This document shows, one piece after another, positions 53,233-62,734 of a stretch of DNA of 64,000 nt. Position 1 is the stretch's first letter; each line of letters begins with the position of its first letter. Source of the stretch: Roseivirga sp. UBA6052 (GTDB lineage Bacteria > Bacteroidota > Bacteroidia > Cytophagales > Cyclobacteriaceae); contig DIYO01000007.1 of NCBI GenBank assembly GCA_002427755.1, positions 1-64,000 on the forward strand, written 5' to 3'. The notes below the pieces were generated by a model that worked only from the letters and a program-made list of their open reading frames with translations, was not told where the DNA came from and did not search any database. The position numbers were made by a program, and so were the translations under genes.

Positions 53233-54900
53233 TCAATTTTTTGCACTGAACAAAGGAGGCTGTCTTAAATGAAAGTCTGAAGCTTCTTGAAAAGCTTTAG
53301 CCATAGACAATATAGCACCTTCATCGTATAAATTACCCAGTAGAGTAAAACTGGTAGGTCTACCCTTTTTATCAAAGCCATTGGGGACACTGATTGCCGG
53401 GTGTCCCGTAAGGTTAGTTACATACAATTGTCTTCCACCAAAAGAAGGCGCAATAATTACATCATAATCTTTAAATAATTGATTGACCTCTTCAATCAAC
53501 CTTCTTCTTTGACGGTTAGCTTGAATATATTCGACCGCAGGGATAAAGCGACTCTGCCTCAAAGAGTTAGCTCTTGAACCTTTGGTTTGTTCTACCATAA
53601 TATCAACAGCACCTGTTGTTACCAGTTCATCAAAAAATGCTCCTGCCTCTGCCCTAAGAATAATATCAAATACAGCATATGGATAATCTGCAGGTAGCTC
53701 AATGGGTGTTGGATCTACACCTAACTGTTCGAAGGTTTGTAAGGCTTTTATCATATTTAATCCTCTTGAAGAAGTAGTATCTCGTTCAATATCCTTTTTT
53801 AAATAGGCTACTTTCAAATCGCTAAGATTGCGATCAATCCCGGAGAACTCTGCTCTGTTCGTACTTGGGTCTTTTGAATCATACCCGTAAATCGCATCAA
53901 ATACGATCTGACAATCTTCCACTGATCTACATAACGGTCCAATTTTATCCATCGACCAACTCAAACTCATTACTCCATGTCTACTTACTCTGCCGTAGGT
54001 AGGCCTCAAACCTACTACTCCATTTCTTGTGGCAGGCGATGTAATTGATCCTAAAGTCTCTGTTCCCAAAGAAAAGGCTACAAGACCTGCAGCGGTAGCT
54101 GATCCTGATCCGGCAGAGGAGCCACTAGCTCCTTGATTCAGATCCCATGGATTCTTAGTCTTCCCACCAAACCATACATCACCTCGTGCTAAAGCACCAG
54201 AAACTAGCTTAGCAATCAAAATAGCTCCCTTTTCGTTCAATCGCTCTACTACTGTCGCGGTGTAATCAAACACTTGATCTTTGTAAGGTGCGCTACCCCA
54301 AGTAGTGGGGTAACCCTCCACTGAAATTAAATCCTTCACCCCATAAGGTATGCCGTGCAGAATTCCCTTGTATTTCCCTGCTGCTATCTCCTCATCTGCC
54401 TTTTTGGCTTGCGCGAAAGCTAATTCCTCTGTTATTGTGATCACACTGAGCAATTGACCATCATAACGTTTTATGCGGTTGATATACAATTCCGTTAGCT
54501 CAGTGGAGGTAATCTTTCTTGAACGAATTAGGGAAGCTAATTTTGGTATTGAATAAAAAGCTAATTCCTCTTTATTGTCGGGCATCTCAACATCAGCAGG
54601 TATCTTAAAGTCGTGCTGAACTCTTCCTAATTTAGGCTCATAACCCACTGGATGAGGATCAAAGGTTATGGCAGGAAATGTCTCATTACTTGTGGTAAAC
54701 TTGCGCAATGAATCATATCCTCTTTTATTACGCTCTAAGTATTGATACAACGTATCTATCGCCTGCTCTCCAAATTCTAATCCGATCAACTTCTGTGCGC
54801 TAGCAATATCTTTTTTAGTGAATGCTGATTCTTGACTTTTACATCCGATTAGACTGAGTATAGAAAAAGTAAGTAGTAAGGTTAGAGATTTAGAAGACAT
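53233..54900 (-). CDS. Amidase-signature lipoprotein
   Basis: A 555-residue amidase. The lipoprotein signal ends SLIGC with Cys20. The Ser-Ser-Lys triad is Lys189 in GIPYGVKDLI, Ser261 in GASGSSAGSG and Ser285 in GTETLGSITSPA; the 24-residue spacing of the two Ser matches the family. About 110 residues before the domain are extra. The likely role is hydrolysis of an amide outside the cytoplasm, substrate unknown. It converges on the dioxygenase-like gene with 2 bp between stops and diverges from the kinase at 55089. Confidence 0.88.
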   Translation of the reverse strand: MSSKSLTLLLTFSILSLIGCKSQESAFTKKDIASAQKLIGLEFGEQAIDTLYQYLERNKRGYDSLRKFTTSNETFPAITFDPHPVGYEPKLGRVQHDFKIPADVEMPDNKEELAFYSIPKLASLIRSRKITSTELTELYINRIKRYDGQLLSVITITEELAFAQAKKADEEIAAGKYKGILHGIPYGVKDLISVEGYPTTWGSAPYKDQVFDYTATVVERLNEKGAILIAKLVSGALARGDVWFGGKTKNPWDLNQGASGSSAGSGSATAAGLVAFSLGTETLGSITSPATRNGVVGLRPTYGRVSRHGVMSLSWSMDKIGPLCRSVEDCQIVFDAIYGYDSKDPSTNRAEFSGIDRNLSDLKVAYLKKDIERDTTSSRGLNMIKALQTFEQLGVDPTPIELPADYPYAVFDIILRAEAGAFFDELVTTGAVDIMVEQTKGSRANSLRQSRFIPAVEYIQANRQRRRLIEEVNQLFKDYDVIIAPSFGGRQLYVTNLTGHPAISVPNGFDKKGRPTSFTLLGNLYDEGAILSMAKAFQEASDFHLRQPPLFSAKN

Positions 54901-55088
54901 TAAAATGTTGGTCAGAGGTTATAATCCTCAATCTGAATATTTTATTATAAAGAGCAAACTAAAAATTAGTCCTTGCTATGAAGTCTAGTACCGTAAGGCT
55001 AAAAAGTACGATCATTTTATCTTTCTCGAATAGTAGATCAAAATGAAAAGCCCTAATTTGATTAAGAGACAGATGACCAGCGTGAGCA

Positions 55089-57068
55089 ATGAGAAGACTT
55101 CAACTTATCGCTATTTTTTTATTTATATCGGGCCTTTTCTTTAATAACCTAGCGGCCCAATCTATTTCTGTATTTACTACAGCAATTGATGCTCAAGTGA
55201 ACGGTGAGCGTTTAGATGAGCAGAACTACAGTCTTCTTGAAGATGGAGTGGCGAATTATGACAATGGAGAATGGGTAGGTGTAAAAATAGAAATCGGTTC
55301 GGAGCAAGCCACTAAAGATCATTTCATTCACTTGTCATATTCACTATTGGATACGGTTGAAGTTTGGACTCCCGGAGACAATGGCCGTTTGTACATGCTT
55401 TATCAGACAGGTCAGGCATTCAAATTCAATACTAGGCCATATAATAGCTCTGACTTTGTATTTCCGTTACTTGAAAGGAATCAAGAGTACTACCTTAGAA
55501 TTTATAGCTCCAAACCTATAGTAGTTCCATTTGAGGTAATCTCAATTCAACCGCTTTTCGAAAAACTCACCAAAGGAGATTTCTTATTCGGCATCTTTGT
55601 AGGGCTCATCGGTGTAATGTTTCTATACAACCTAGTGCTCCTTTTTATTACCAGAGATAACAGCTATGGCTATTACATACTCTATTTACTCACTTTAGTG
55701 CTTACCCAGTCAGCATTATTCGGTTATACCGACCGATTCATTATGCCCAATTGGCCAATTCTTAATCAGAATTTCACCGTTCTTTCTGGAGCCCTAGTAG
55801 GTATTACTTCGATGGCATTCATTATTAATTTTTTGCGTATCAGAGTACAAAAACCGCTATTCTTTAGGCTCTTTATTATAGTCTTCGTCTTAGATGGACT
55901 CGGCATACTATTCTTATTAATTGGCTTAGATGTACCTGCTTTTTATGTGGTCAACCTAGCCTCTTTCTATGGCTCAATAGTTGGCTTTATTGCTGCATTT
56001 AAATTGGCAAAAAGTGGTTTTAAACCTGCTAAATTCTTCTTGATCGCCTGGTCGATTTTTTTAGTCAGTGTGATCATTTTTGCCTTAATGAATGTAGATA
56101 TCATTCCCTATGACCCACTGCTCTATAGATCTATGCTATTTGGGTCTAGCATTGAAGCTATACTTCTTTCCGTAGCACTGGCTGACCGTATCACTGTCTT
56201 AAGAAAAGAGAGTAGAGAATCGCAACAAAGAGCGCTTGAGATGGCACAAGAGAATGAGCGAATTATCAAAGAGCAAAATATTAAGCTAGAAGAGAAAGTA
56301 CAGCTGCGTACAAAAGAACTACGAGGCGCTAATAAAGAGTTAAACGTTACTCTAGAAAATCTAAAAGCGGCTCAAACCAACTTAGTACAATCTGAAAAAA
56401 TGGCATCTCTGGGTATTCTAACTGCAGGGGTAGCACACGAAATAAACAATCCGTTAAACTTTATTTATGGTGGCCACACAGCTATTCTAGATGAATTGAA
56501 TAAAAAAGAAGATCTCAATCTCGGAAATCTAAAAGAGTACTTGGAATGGATTGAAATGGGAGCTGAAAAGGCCACCGAAATCGTGAAGAGTTTAAATGTT
56601 TATAGCCGCACCAATGACGATCTCACAGAGACATGTAATATCAACAAGATTGTGAACGCTTGTCTATCCATGTTACAGAACAAAATTAAAGCTAACACAA
56701 AGATTGACAGAAACTTAGACAAAAACATAGGCATTATAAAAGGAAACAATGGTAAATTACATCAAGTAGTGCTTAATCTTCTGGGTAATGCTTTAGACGC
56801 TATCGAAGAGAATGGCCACATTCAAATTGAAAGTAGATCGAATGAAAATGAGATTTTGCTCACAATTGAAGATAATGGCAGTGGCATCTCAAAACAGAAT
56901 TTAAAGAAAGTACTTGATCCTTTCTTTACAACAAAGGCACCAGGAAAAGGCACTGGATTGGGCTTATCTATAGTCCATTCTATTATACAAGAACACACAG
57001 GAAGTATTGAATTTGACTCTGAGGAAGGTAGAGGAACAAAAGTGTCTCTTAGGCTTCCAAAAGCTTAA
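55089..57068 (+). CDS. 7TMR-DISM sensor histidine kinase
   Basis: A 659-residue membrane kinase. A signal-like N-terminus precedes a periplasmic 7TMR-DISMED2 domain at about 25-160. Seven spans follow at about 165-370. A coiled coil at about 372-435 (KESRESQQRALEMAQENERI) leads to the kinase core. The phosphorylated His is 450 in GVAHEINNPLNFI. The ATPase domain has the N box VVLNLLGNALDAIEENG and G boxes EDNGSGISKQN and GKGTGLGLSIV. The DISMED2 fold resembles carbohydrate-binding modules, so a sugar ligand is possible. It is paired with the receiver 2 bp downstream. Confidence 0.92.
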   Translation: MRRLQLIAIFLFISGLFFNNLAAQSISVFTTAIDAQVNGERLDEQNYSLLEDGVANYDNGEWVGVKIEIGSEQATKDHFIHLSYSLLDTVEVWTPGDNGRLYMLYQTGQAFKFNTRPYNSSDFVFPLLERNQEYYLRIYSSKPIVVPFEVISIQPLFEKLTKGDFLFGIFVGLIGVMFLYNLVLLFITRDNSYGYYILYLLTLVLTQSALFGYTDRFIMPNWPILNQNFTVLSGALVGITSMAFIINFLRIRVQKPLFFRLFIIVFVLDGLGILFLLIGLDVPAFYVVNLASFYGSIVGFIAAFKLAKSGFKPAKFFLIAWSIFLVSVIIFALMNVDIIPYDPLLYRSMLFGSSIEAILLSVALADRITVLRKESRESQQRALEMAQENERIIKEQNIKLEEKVQLRTKELRGANKELNVTLENLKAAQTNLVQSEKMASLGILTAGVAHEINNPLNFIYGGHTAILDELNKKEDLNLGNLKEYLEWIEMGAEKATEIVKSLNVYSRTNDDLTETCNINKIVNACLSMLQNKIKANTKIDRNLDKNIGIIKGNNGKLHQVVLNLLGNALDAIEENGHIQIESRSNENEILLTIEDNGSGISKQNLKKVLDPFFTTKAPGKGTGLGLSIVHSIIQEHTGSIEFDSEEGRGTKVSLRLPKA

Positions 57069-57070
57069 TT

Positions 57071-57436
57071 ATGGAAGAGAAGCCTCTTGTTCTTGTAGTT
57101 GATGACGAACGCATTAATCGTGTTATTCTTGAGAGAGTACTTGATTCAACATTTAAGGTATTCGCTGCTGAAGGAGCATCAGAAGCTTTGGAAATCTTAG
57201 AAAGCAATCCAGAGATTAATCTAGTAATAACGGATATGCGCATGCCAAATATTGATGGGTTAGAGTTCGTAAAAACAGCCCAACTAAGATGGCCAAAAAA
57301 GGCTTATTTTATGCTGTCAGGTTACGCTATAACAAAAGAAATTCAAGCGGCTGTAGATGCAGGCTTGATCAAAGCTTACTTTACAAAACCTGCTAAGTTC
57401 GACCAGATAAAAAAGGCTCTATTAGATAATCTGTGA
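57071..57436 (+). CDS. Response regulator, receiver only, partner of the adjacent kinase
   Basis: A 121-residue receiver. The acidic pair is Asp11 and Asp12, the phosphoacceptor is Asp55 in VITDMRMPNIDG, and the Lys is 106 in FTKPAKF. It starts 2 bp after the kinase stop, so the two are co-translated. There is no output domain; the pair must act through another protein. Confidence 0.92.
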   Translation: MEEKPLVLVVDDERINRVILERVLDSTFKVFAAEGASEALEILESNPEINLVITDMRMPNIDGLEFVKTAQLRWPKKAYFMLSGYAITKEIQAAVDAGLIKAYFTKPAKFDQIKKALLDNL

Positions 57437-57455
57437 TAATCTTAGATTTACAATA

Positions 57456-58307
57456 TCACTTCTGATATACTCTTACGTAGTCAATCACCATTTCCGATTC
57501 TGTGAAATTCTGATCAATTTCTCCCCCAATTCCGCCCATAGCAATGTTTAACAGCATATACTGAGGTGCCGTAAATGGCCATGTCTCACTGTTTTTTACA
57601 GCAGGGTTATAAGTATAATACAGGGTATCATTGAAATAGAAATCAATCTTATCAGCAGTCCACTCCATGGCATATAGGTGGAAAGTATTGCTTACGTCAT
57701 TACCCCTAATCTCTCCCTTATTTTGAGTGTCTCCATGACTCGAAGGTGTGTGAAGGGCGGCTTGAATCACATCTTGGTTGAATCCCCAGTGTTCCATTAT
57801 GTCTATTTCACCACATGCAGGCCAAGGTGTTGTTCCGTTAGTCTGGGTCCAAAAACCACCTGGCTCAGTAATATTTTGTCCTAATGTCCACATGGCAGGC
57901 CATGTACCTCTGCCGGTAGGTAGCTTGGCTCTTATCTCAACTTTGCCGTAGGTAAAAGCATATTTTGAATTCAATCTGGCCGAAGTGTATAGCTTGGTTT
58001 GCCCTTGATCATTGAAGTTTTCTCTCTTAGCTACAATATGTAGAAACCCATCGGCTAGATAGCTATTATCGGTTCTGTTCGTATAATGTTGAAGCTCACC
58101 ATTATACCAACTATTCCCGTTTGGTAACTGTGTTTGGTGAAACCACTTATCGGCATTAATTGCTCCTGATCCGTCAAACTCATCAGACCATACCAACTCA
58201 TATTCTCCCTCTTCTGTTGGTTCTTGAGGTTCATCTCCATCATTTGAACATGAGAAGATTGTTAAAACCAAAAGAAGCAACATGCTGTGTTTAAGTGTCT
58301 TTTGCAT
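57456..58307 (-). CDS. GH16-family glycoside hydrolase lipoprotein (laminarinase-like)
   Basis: A 283-residue lipoprotein with Cys20 (TIFSC) and an acidic SND.GDEPQEP tether, the usual surface-export signal in Bacteroidota. The GH16 catalytic motif EIDIME (nucleophile Glu167, acid/base Glu172) lies in CGEIDIMEHWG. WSDEFDG, GELQHYT, GRGTWPAMWTLG and VIDYVRVYQK complete the family. The motif with the extra Met and the WPAMW region fit laminarinase (beta-1,3-glucan). No SusC/SusD pair is nearby, so it is not in a classic polysaccharide locus. It converges on the receiver gene. Confidence 0.93.
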   Translation of the reverse strand: MQKTLKHSMLLLLVLTIFSCSNDGDEPQEPTEEGEYELVWSDEFDGSGAINADKWFHQTQLPNGNSWYNGELQHYTNRTDNSYLADGFLHIVAKRENFNDQGQTKLYTSARLNSKYAFTYGKVEIRAKLPTGRGTWPAMWTLGQNITEPGGFWTQTNGTTPWPACGEIDIMEHWGFNQDVIQAALHTPSSHGDTQNKGEIRGNDVSNTFHLYAMEWTADKIDFYFNDTLYYTYNPAVKNSETWPFTAPQYMLLNIAMGGIGGEIDQNFTESEMVIDYVRVYQK

Positions 58308-58372
58308 GTGTTCAATATAGTAAGGAAAACTATATCTCCTACCTTAAATTTAGATCACAGAATATTTAATTA

Positions 58373-58390
58373 TTTTACAAATGGGTAAAA
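58373..58390. promoter_or_regulatory. Palindrome 1 upstream of padR (candidate operator)
   Basis: TTTTAC-N6-GTAAAA, with perfect 6-bp arms. A 21-bp block including it recurs at 58439 with one mismatch. It lies 66 bp upstream of the second copy. Confidence 0.65.
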
Positions 58391-58407
58391 AATAAATTCC
58401 GCTTTTC

Positions 58408-58438
58408 TTGTAGTTTCAAAAGCCTTTTTCTTCTTTTG
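58408..58438 (+). promoter_or_regulatory. Candidate promoter of the padR-permease operon
   Basis: TTG at 58408-58410 and TTCTTTTG (58431-58438, one mismatch from TAnnTTTG) are 20 bp apart. The promoter lies between the two palindromes. Confidence 0.45.
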
Positions 58439-58456
58439 TTTTACAATTGGGTAAAA
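58439..58456. promoter_or_regulatory. Palindrome 2, directly after the -7 element and next to the padR start
   Basis: TTTTAC-N6-GTAAAA again. The shared block ends inside the padR ATG (58458). Protein bound here would block the promoter and start region. Confidence 0.65.
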
Positions 58457-58457
58457 A

Positions 58458-58787
58458 ATGAATCAGAAACTAGGAGAATTCGAAGAGATTGTACTGCTGT
58501 TTGTTGCGGCTCAACACGAAGCTGCATATGGACTTTCCGTAACCAAAGCTATTGAAGATGAACTAGGTCGGTCAGTTACTATGAGCTCAGTACATACTGC
58601 TCTGTATCGCTTAGAAGAAAAAGGATTTGTAGAATCTAAACTAGGTGATGCTGAAGGTAATCGCAGAGGACGTAGAAAGCGAATATTTGTGATAACTGCA
58701 CAAGGCAAAACCGCATTACATGAGGCAAGAGATGCCAGAATGCGCGTTTGGGACATGATTCCTGATTTCGTAATGAAGTTTGTTTAG
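58458..58787 (+). CDS. PadR-family transcriptional regulator
   Basis: A 109-residue winged-helix regulator of the short PadR-s2 type. LGEFEEIVLLFVAAQHEAAYGLSVTKAIED and VTMSSVHTALYRLEEKGFVESKLGD are the HTH. RRGRRKRIFVITAQGKTAL is the wing. Its stop TAG overlaps the GTG of the permease by one base. Two near-identical palindromes flank its promoter, so it likely represses its own operon. In Bacteroidota PadR genes often precede FtsX-type permeases as here. Confidence 0.93.
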   Translation: MNQKLGEFEEIVLLFVAAQHEAAYGLSVTKAIEDELGRSVTMSSVHTALYRLEEKGFVESKLGDAEGNRRGRRKRIFVITAQGKTALHEARDARMRVWDMIPDFVMKFV

Positions 58788-61414
58788 TGCAAGAGCAGTG
58801 GCACGATATTGATCCACCAAAAAGGGCTGAACAGTTCTTTGAATGGTATTGCAACGATTGGTTAGTTGAAACCATTGGGGGAGATCTCTATGAACGCTAT
58901 ATCGATAATTACTCAAAATATGGCCGTAAAAAAGCCAATAGAAAATACTGGTTCGATGTCATTCGGTTTATAAATAGACATACACTCAAAAGGTCTAAAA
59001 ATTCAAAATTCAACAACATGTCAATTTTCAACAACTACGTAAAGGTCGGGTTTAGAAACCTGGTTAGAAACCGTGCATTTACGGTAATCAATACACTAGG
59101 ACTGTCCGTTTCAATGGCAGTCTGTTTAATCATAATTCTACTCATCAACGATCAGCTGAGCTATGATAAATTTCAATTGAATAGAGATAGTATCTACAGA
59201 TTCACACATTCTCGTGCAGAAGGAATTAATCTTGGCATGGCTACCATCCCTCATCCCTTAGGAGCTGAAGCACAAAAACGCTTTGCAGGAATGACAGAAG
59301 TAGTCAATTTTCATCGTTTAGGTGGTGAAGTTGAAAGTAACGGTAAAGCGCTAGATATATTCGGACTATATGCTTCTCCTAATCTATTCGAGCTTTTTAG
59401 CTATAAGCTAAAATCAGGAGATCCTAAAACTGCCCTCGTTGAACCCTATTCAATAGTGCTTAAAGCAGAGATTGCCGAGAAATTTTTTAAAGATGAAGAT
59501 CCGATTGGCAAGGAGATGAAGATCGGAAACAGAGGCACTTATAAAATCACTGGTGTCTTAGAAAAACTACCGGGTAAAACGCACATTCGCTTCGATGCCT
59601 TTGCTTCGGAAAGCAGCACAGCAGCGTTAACAGAAAAAGGACTCGATATGTGGGGCTTAAATAATTGGCAGAATGGAAGTCAAACATGGACGTATTTTAA
59701 ACTTCAAGAAGGATATGGACCTGAACAACTACAGGTAGTATTAGATGAGATTGCAGCAGAGTTCTACAATGAAGATTCGGATATGAATCCAACATTTGAT
59801 ATTCAGGCCATGTCCAACATTACTCCTGGTCCTCTTTATGGCAACCAAATTGGTGATGGTATGCCAAACTTCTTCGTAATCGGACTTAGCATTTTAGCAG
59901 GCTTGATTATGGTATGTGCAGCTTTTAACTACACCAATTTATCAGCAGCAAGAGCCGTTACGAGAACCAAAGAAGTGGGAGTGAGAAAAGTAATGGGCGC
60001 TAAAAGAGGTCAGCTTACATTTCAGTTCATCATTGAGTCCATTCTATTGAGTCTGTTCTCTTTAGTGTTGGCAGTTGTATTCCTACGATTCTTAAAGCCT
60101 GCTTTCGAGGGTCTTCAAATTAGCAGCATGCTCAATTGGCAACTTGAGTTGACAACGACATCTTATGTGCAATTTGTAGGGTTTGCCATTGTATTAGGCA
60201 TTGTAACAGGTTTATTCCCGAGTTTATATCTCTCATCTTTCAATGCCATTAATGCCATGAAAGGTGCTTTAAGCAAGAAAAAACTATCGGGTTGGGCTTT
60301 AAGAAAAACACTGATAGTGGTACAGTTCATGATTTCCATCGTACTGATCACCTCATCTGTTTTGGTATACAAGCAAATTCAATATATCGTGGATAAAGAC
60401 TACGGATATACCAAAGAGAATATCATCAATATTGATCTGCAAGGGCAAGACTATGCAACATTAAAAACCGAATTAGAAACACTGCCATTCATTGAGAACA
60501 TCACAGCTTCAAATATTATTCCTAATACCGGTGTTAGCAACTTTACAGAAGCTTGGAGAGAAACCAAGGATGAATCTGTTGATTTGAATTATCTATCCGT
60601 AGATGAGAACTATCTAGATATCTTGGAATTAGACTTAGTTGCCGGTGAGAACTTTAAGAAAGATGCCGAGTCATTGAATCGAAAATCAGTGTTGATAAAT
60701 GAAAAAGCGTTAGAAGCATTTGGATTCCAAACCCCTTTAGATGCTCTAGGCGAAACGCTATACATAGAAGAAGGTGATACGCTCGTGGCAAATGTTATTG
60801 GTGTATTAAAAGACTTTAATTATCAATTCATCTTTGTAGGAATAGAGCCTTTGCTAATCAAATTCGAACCGGAATCTTATCAATATGCACAGCTTAAGAT
60901 TTCAGGTTTCGACCTTACGGAAGAAATGGTTGCCATTGATAAAATCTGGGATGAATTCGACCCAAAACACGAACTTAAAGCTCAAACTTTCCAAGGGCAG
61001 CAAGATGAATTCAACAAGTTCTTTTACGATATATTATACATTGTGGGCTTGATCGCTGTGCTGAGCATTAGTATTGCAGGAATGGGCCTTTTAGGTATAT
61101 CCGCTTTTGCTATTCAAGCAAGAATGAAAGAAGTAAGTATTCGAAAAGTACTTGGCGCCAATGTAAAGTCAATCATATTCATGCTATCTAGAAGCTTTAT
61201 AATTATGTTAAGTATTGCCTTGATTTTAGGTTTTAGCATTGCTTACCTCGGGAATAAAGTCTGGTTAGATATGTTTGCTTACCGTACCAATTTCGGCTTT
61301 GATATTTTCTTCTTTACGGCCTTAGGACTAATCGGTGTAGCTGTAGCCACAATTGGTTGGCAGGCTATTAGAGCTACAAGTACCAACCCCGCTTCTACCC
61401 TACGTGACGATTAA
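58787..61414 (+). CDS. FtsX/MacB-type ABC permease with N-terminal prefix domain
   Basis: An 875-residue membrane protein. The first 75 residues (DPPKRAEQFFEWYCNDWLVETIGGDLYERY) match the permease-prefix domain. An MacB-like unit has an N-terminal span (VINTLGLSVSMAVCLIIILLI), a periplasmic domain, and three spans with the FtsX signature (TKEVGVRKVMGAKRGQLTFQF). A second half repeats this, with KEVSIRKVLGANVKSII. The start is a GTG sharing a base with the padR stop. No ATPase gene is adjacent, so the partner must be elsewhere. Efflux or stress sensing is plausible but not shown. Confidence 0.9.
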   Translation: MQEQWHDIDPPKRAEQFFEWYCNDWLVETIGGDLYERYIDNYSKYGRKKANRKYWFDVIRFINRHTLKRSKNSKFNNMSIFNNYVKVGFRNLVRNRAFTVINTLGLSVSMAVCLIIILLINDQLSYDKFQLNRDSIYRFTHSRAEGINLGMATIPHPLGAEAQKRFAGMTEVVNFHRLGGEVESNGKALDIFGLYASPNLFELFSYKLKSGDPKTALVEPYSIVLKAEIAEKFFKDEDPIGKEMKIGNRGTYKITGVLEKLPGKTHIRFDAFASESSTAALTEKGLDMWGLNNWQNGSQTWTYFKLQEGYGPEQLQVVLDEIAAEFYNEDSDMNPTFDIQAMSNITPGPLYGNQIGDGMPNFFVIGLSILAGLIMVCAAFNYTNLSAARAVTRTKEVGVRKVMGAKRGQLTFQFIIESILLSLFSLVLAVVFLRFLKPAFEGLQISSMLNWQLELTTTSYVQFVGFAIVLGIVTGLFPSLYLSSFNAINAMKGALSKKKLSGWALRKTLIVVQFMISIVLITSSVLVYKQIQYIVDKDYGYTKENIINIDLQGQDYATLKTELETLPFIENITASNIIPNTGVSNFTEAWRETKDESVDLNYLSVDENYLDILELDLVAGENFKKDAESLNRKSVLINEKALEAFGFQTPLDALGETLYIEEGDTLVANVIGVLKDFNYQFIFVGIEPLLIKFEPESYQYAQLKISGFDLTEEMVAIDKIWDEFDPKHELKAQTFQGQQDEFNKFFYDILYIVGLIAVLSISIAGMGLLGISAFAIQARMKEVSIRKVLGANVKSIIFMLSRSFIIMLSIALILGFSIAYLGNKVWLDMFAYRTNFGFDIFFFTALGLIGVAVATIGWQAIRATSTNPASTLRDD

Positions 61415-61540
61415 TTAAGATAAATCTTCTGGTCTAATCACCTGGGCCAAAAGCATATCTTCATTTGTCCCGATTTCCTTCCGGGATTAACTCAAATGAG
61501 ATAAAAAGAGAAACGTTGTTTTAACGTGGTTTTGACCTTG

Positions 61541-61572
61541 GCGCGGCATGGGAGCATGCTGCGCTTTTTTTT
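61541..61572 (+). terminator. Rho-independent terminator after the permease
   Basis: GCGCGGCATG and CATGCTGCGC (one G-U pair) flank a 4-base loop and are followed by eight T. It lies 127 bp after the permease stop. The bases between hold a small ACGTT/AACGT hairpin and nothing else I can identify. Confidence 0.88.
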
Positions 61573-61675
61573 ATGTACAGATTGAATCTCAATATTATTA
61601 TTCCCGTATCATACATTAACTAACCCCCTTGGCATAATCTTCGCTCGATGGTATGGAATTAAAATTTCAATATCA

Positions 61676-62005
61676 ATGAGGTCTTTTACAATCAATTCAA
61701 GAAAATCAATTTTCAAGCTTGTCTTCACCCTTATTTTAATAGCTGGTTTATCTAGTTGTGAAGACGAATTACCTACCCAAGCAGAACTTAATGCTGAGCA
61801 GATACGCCAGGCTATAGATAGAAGAGCGGTGGATGCAGTTTTCACTACATCATCTGATGGTGTCAATCGCAGAACAAGAGTTTATAATGATCCATCATTA
61901 CGAATTGAAGGCACCTTCTTTATTGTAGATAATGACTTCTACAGTCTAGACAAAATGATCAGGTTTTCATTCCAAGATGATGACCTATTCGTGGATTTCG
62001 AATAG
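61676..62005 (+). CDS. Small lipoprotein of unknown function (109 aa)
   Basis: A basic start (MRSFTINSRKSIFK) and hydrophobic run end in LSSC (Cys28), a lipoprotein signal followed by an acidic EDELPT tether. The mature 80 residues include two beta hairpin-like stretches (RIEGTFFIVDNDFYSLDK). No family recognised. It stands alone after the permease terminator. Confidence 0.65.
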   Translation: MRSFTINSRKSIFKLVFTLILIAGLSSCEDELPTQAELNAEQIRQAIDRRAVDAVFTTSSDGVNRRTRVYNDPSLRIEGTFFIVDNDFYSLDKMIRFSFQDDDLFVDFE

Positions 62006-62063
62006 CTCTCAATTCTAGTATTTAGTAATCTAAACACTAAACCTATTAAGAGGTGATTTAATG

Positions 62064-62176
62064 ACAATTGAATCTCGGAACCCAATAACCTTCTGATTTT
62101 CAATTGTTTTCGCTATATTCCATAAGTATTTCCAGAAAAGGTCTCTAAACTCAAGTTATTTCACAACCTGGAAATA
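62064..62176. other. Intergenic inverted repeats, possible structured RNA
   Basis: ACAATTGAA (62064-62072) pairs with TTCAATTGT (62099-62107), and TATTTCCAG (about 62127-62135) with CTGGAAATA (62168-62176), both 9 of 9. The spacings of 26 and about 32 bases allow two long-loop hairpins. The rest of 62006-62246 shows nothing. Confidence 0.25.
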
Positions 62177-62246
62177 AGAAGAATAACTTATTCACCCAAA
62201 TCATCATTCTTTTCGGTCATTTTTTGTTATACAAGACTTAATTGAC

Positions 62247-62696
62247 ATGACCTTAAAAAGAAAAATGGCGATCTGTTTATTGACCACAGTTTGCTTAGCT
62301 ATGACCATTTTAGTATTCGAACCGCTATCTATCTCAAGCGGAACTGATATGACTCCTTACGTGGCAACAAGCGATACAGTGCTGACTGCAAATTTTGAAG
62401 TAGTTAACTTCAACTTCCTAGTGCCAATTTTTACACCAATAAAAATTGTCTCAGCTTTAGTAGCTTGCTTTAGTATCCTATTAATTGTGCTCACCTATGG
62501 CCTTTATGGAAAAGTACTGAGCAAATCTTACTTCTCAACTTACATTCCATTAACAGTCTGGGCATTATCCTTTATAGTTATCTATTTCAATCAACCCAAC
62601 GCACCTTGGCAGGTTTGGATTGGACTATTTGCACTGTGCTTCTCAGCATATGTACTAACCATATTAGATGAGAATGAATATCAAGGGGAGCATTGA
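62247..62696 (+). CDS. Small membrane protein of unknown function (149 aa)
   Basis: Four hydrophobic segments: about 8-24, 65-84, 97-113 and 120-138 (WQVWIGLFALCFSAYVLTIL). A soluble loop with a cluster of Ser, Thr and Val lies between the first two. No family recognised. It converges on the carboxypeptidase-like gene with 38 bp between stops. Confidence 0.65.
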   Translation: MTLKRKMAICLLTTVCLAMTILVFEPLSISSGTDMTPYVATSDTVLTANFEVVNFNFLVPIFTPIKIVSALVACFSILLIVLTYGLYGKVLSKSYFSTYIPLTVWALSFIVIYFNQPNAPWQVWIGLFALCFSAYVLTILDENEYQGEH

Positions 62697-62734
62697 ATTC
62701 AACCATCTTCGAGTTCTAACTAGTTAAATCATCA

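Noticed and set aside
57456..58307. Polysaccharide utilisation locus around the GH16 enzyme
   Set aside because: No SusC/SusD pair, other glycoside hydrolase or hybrid two-component gene is adjacent.
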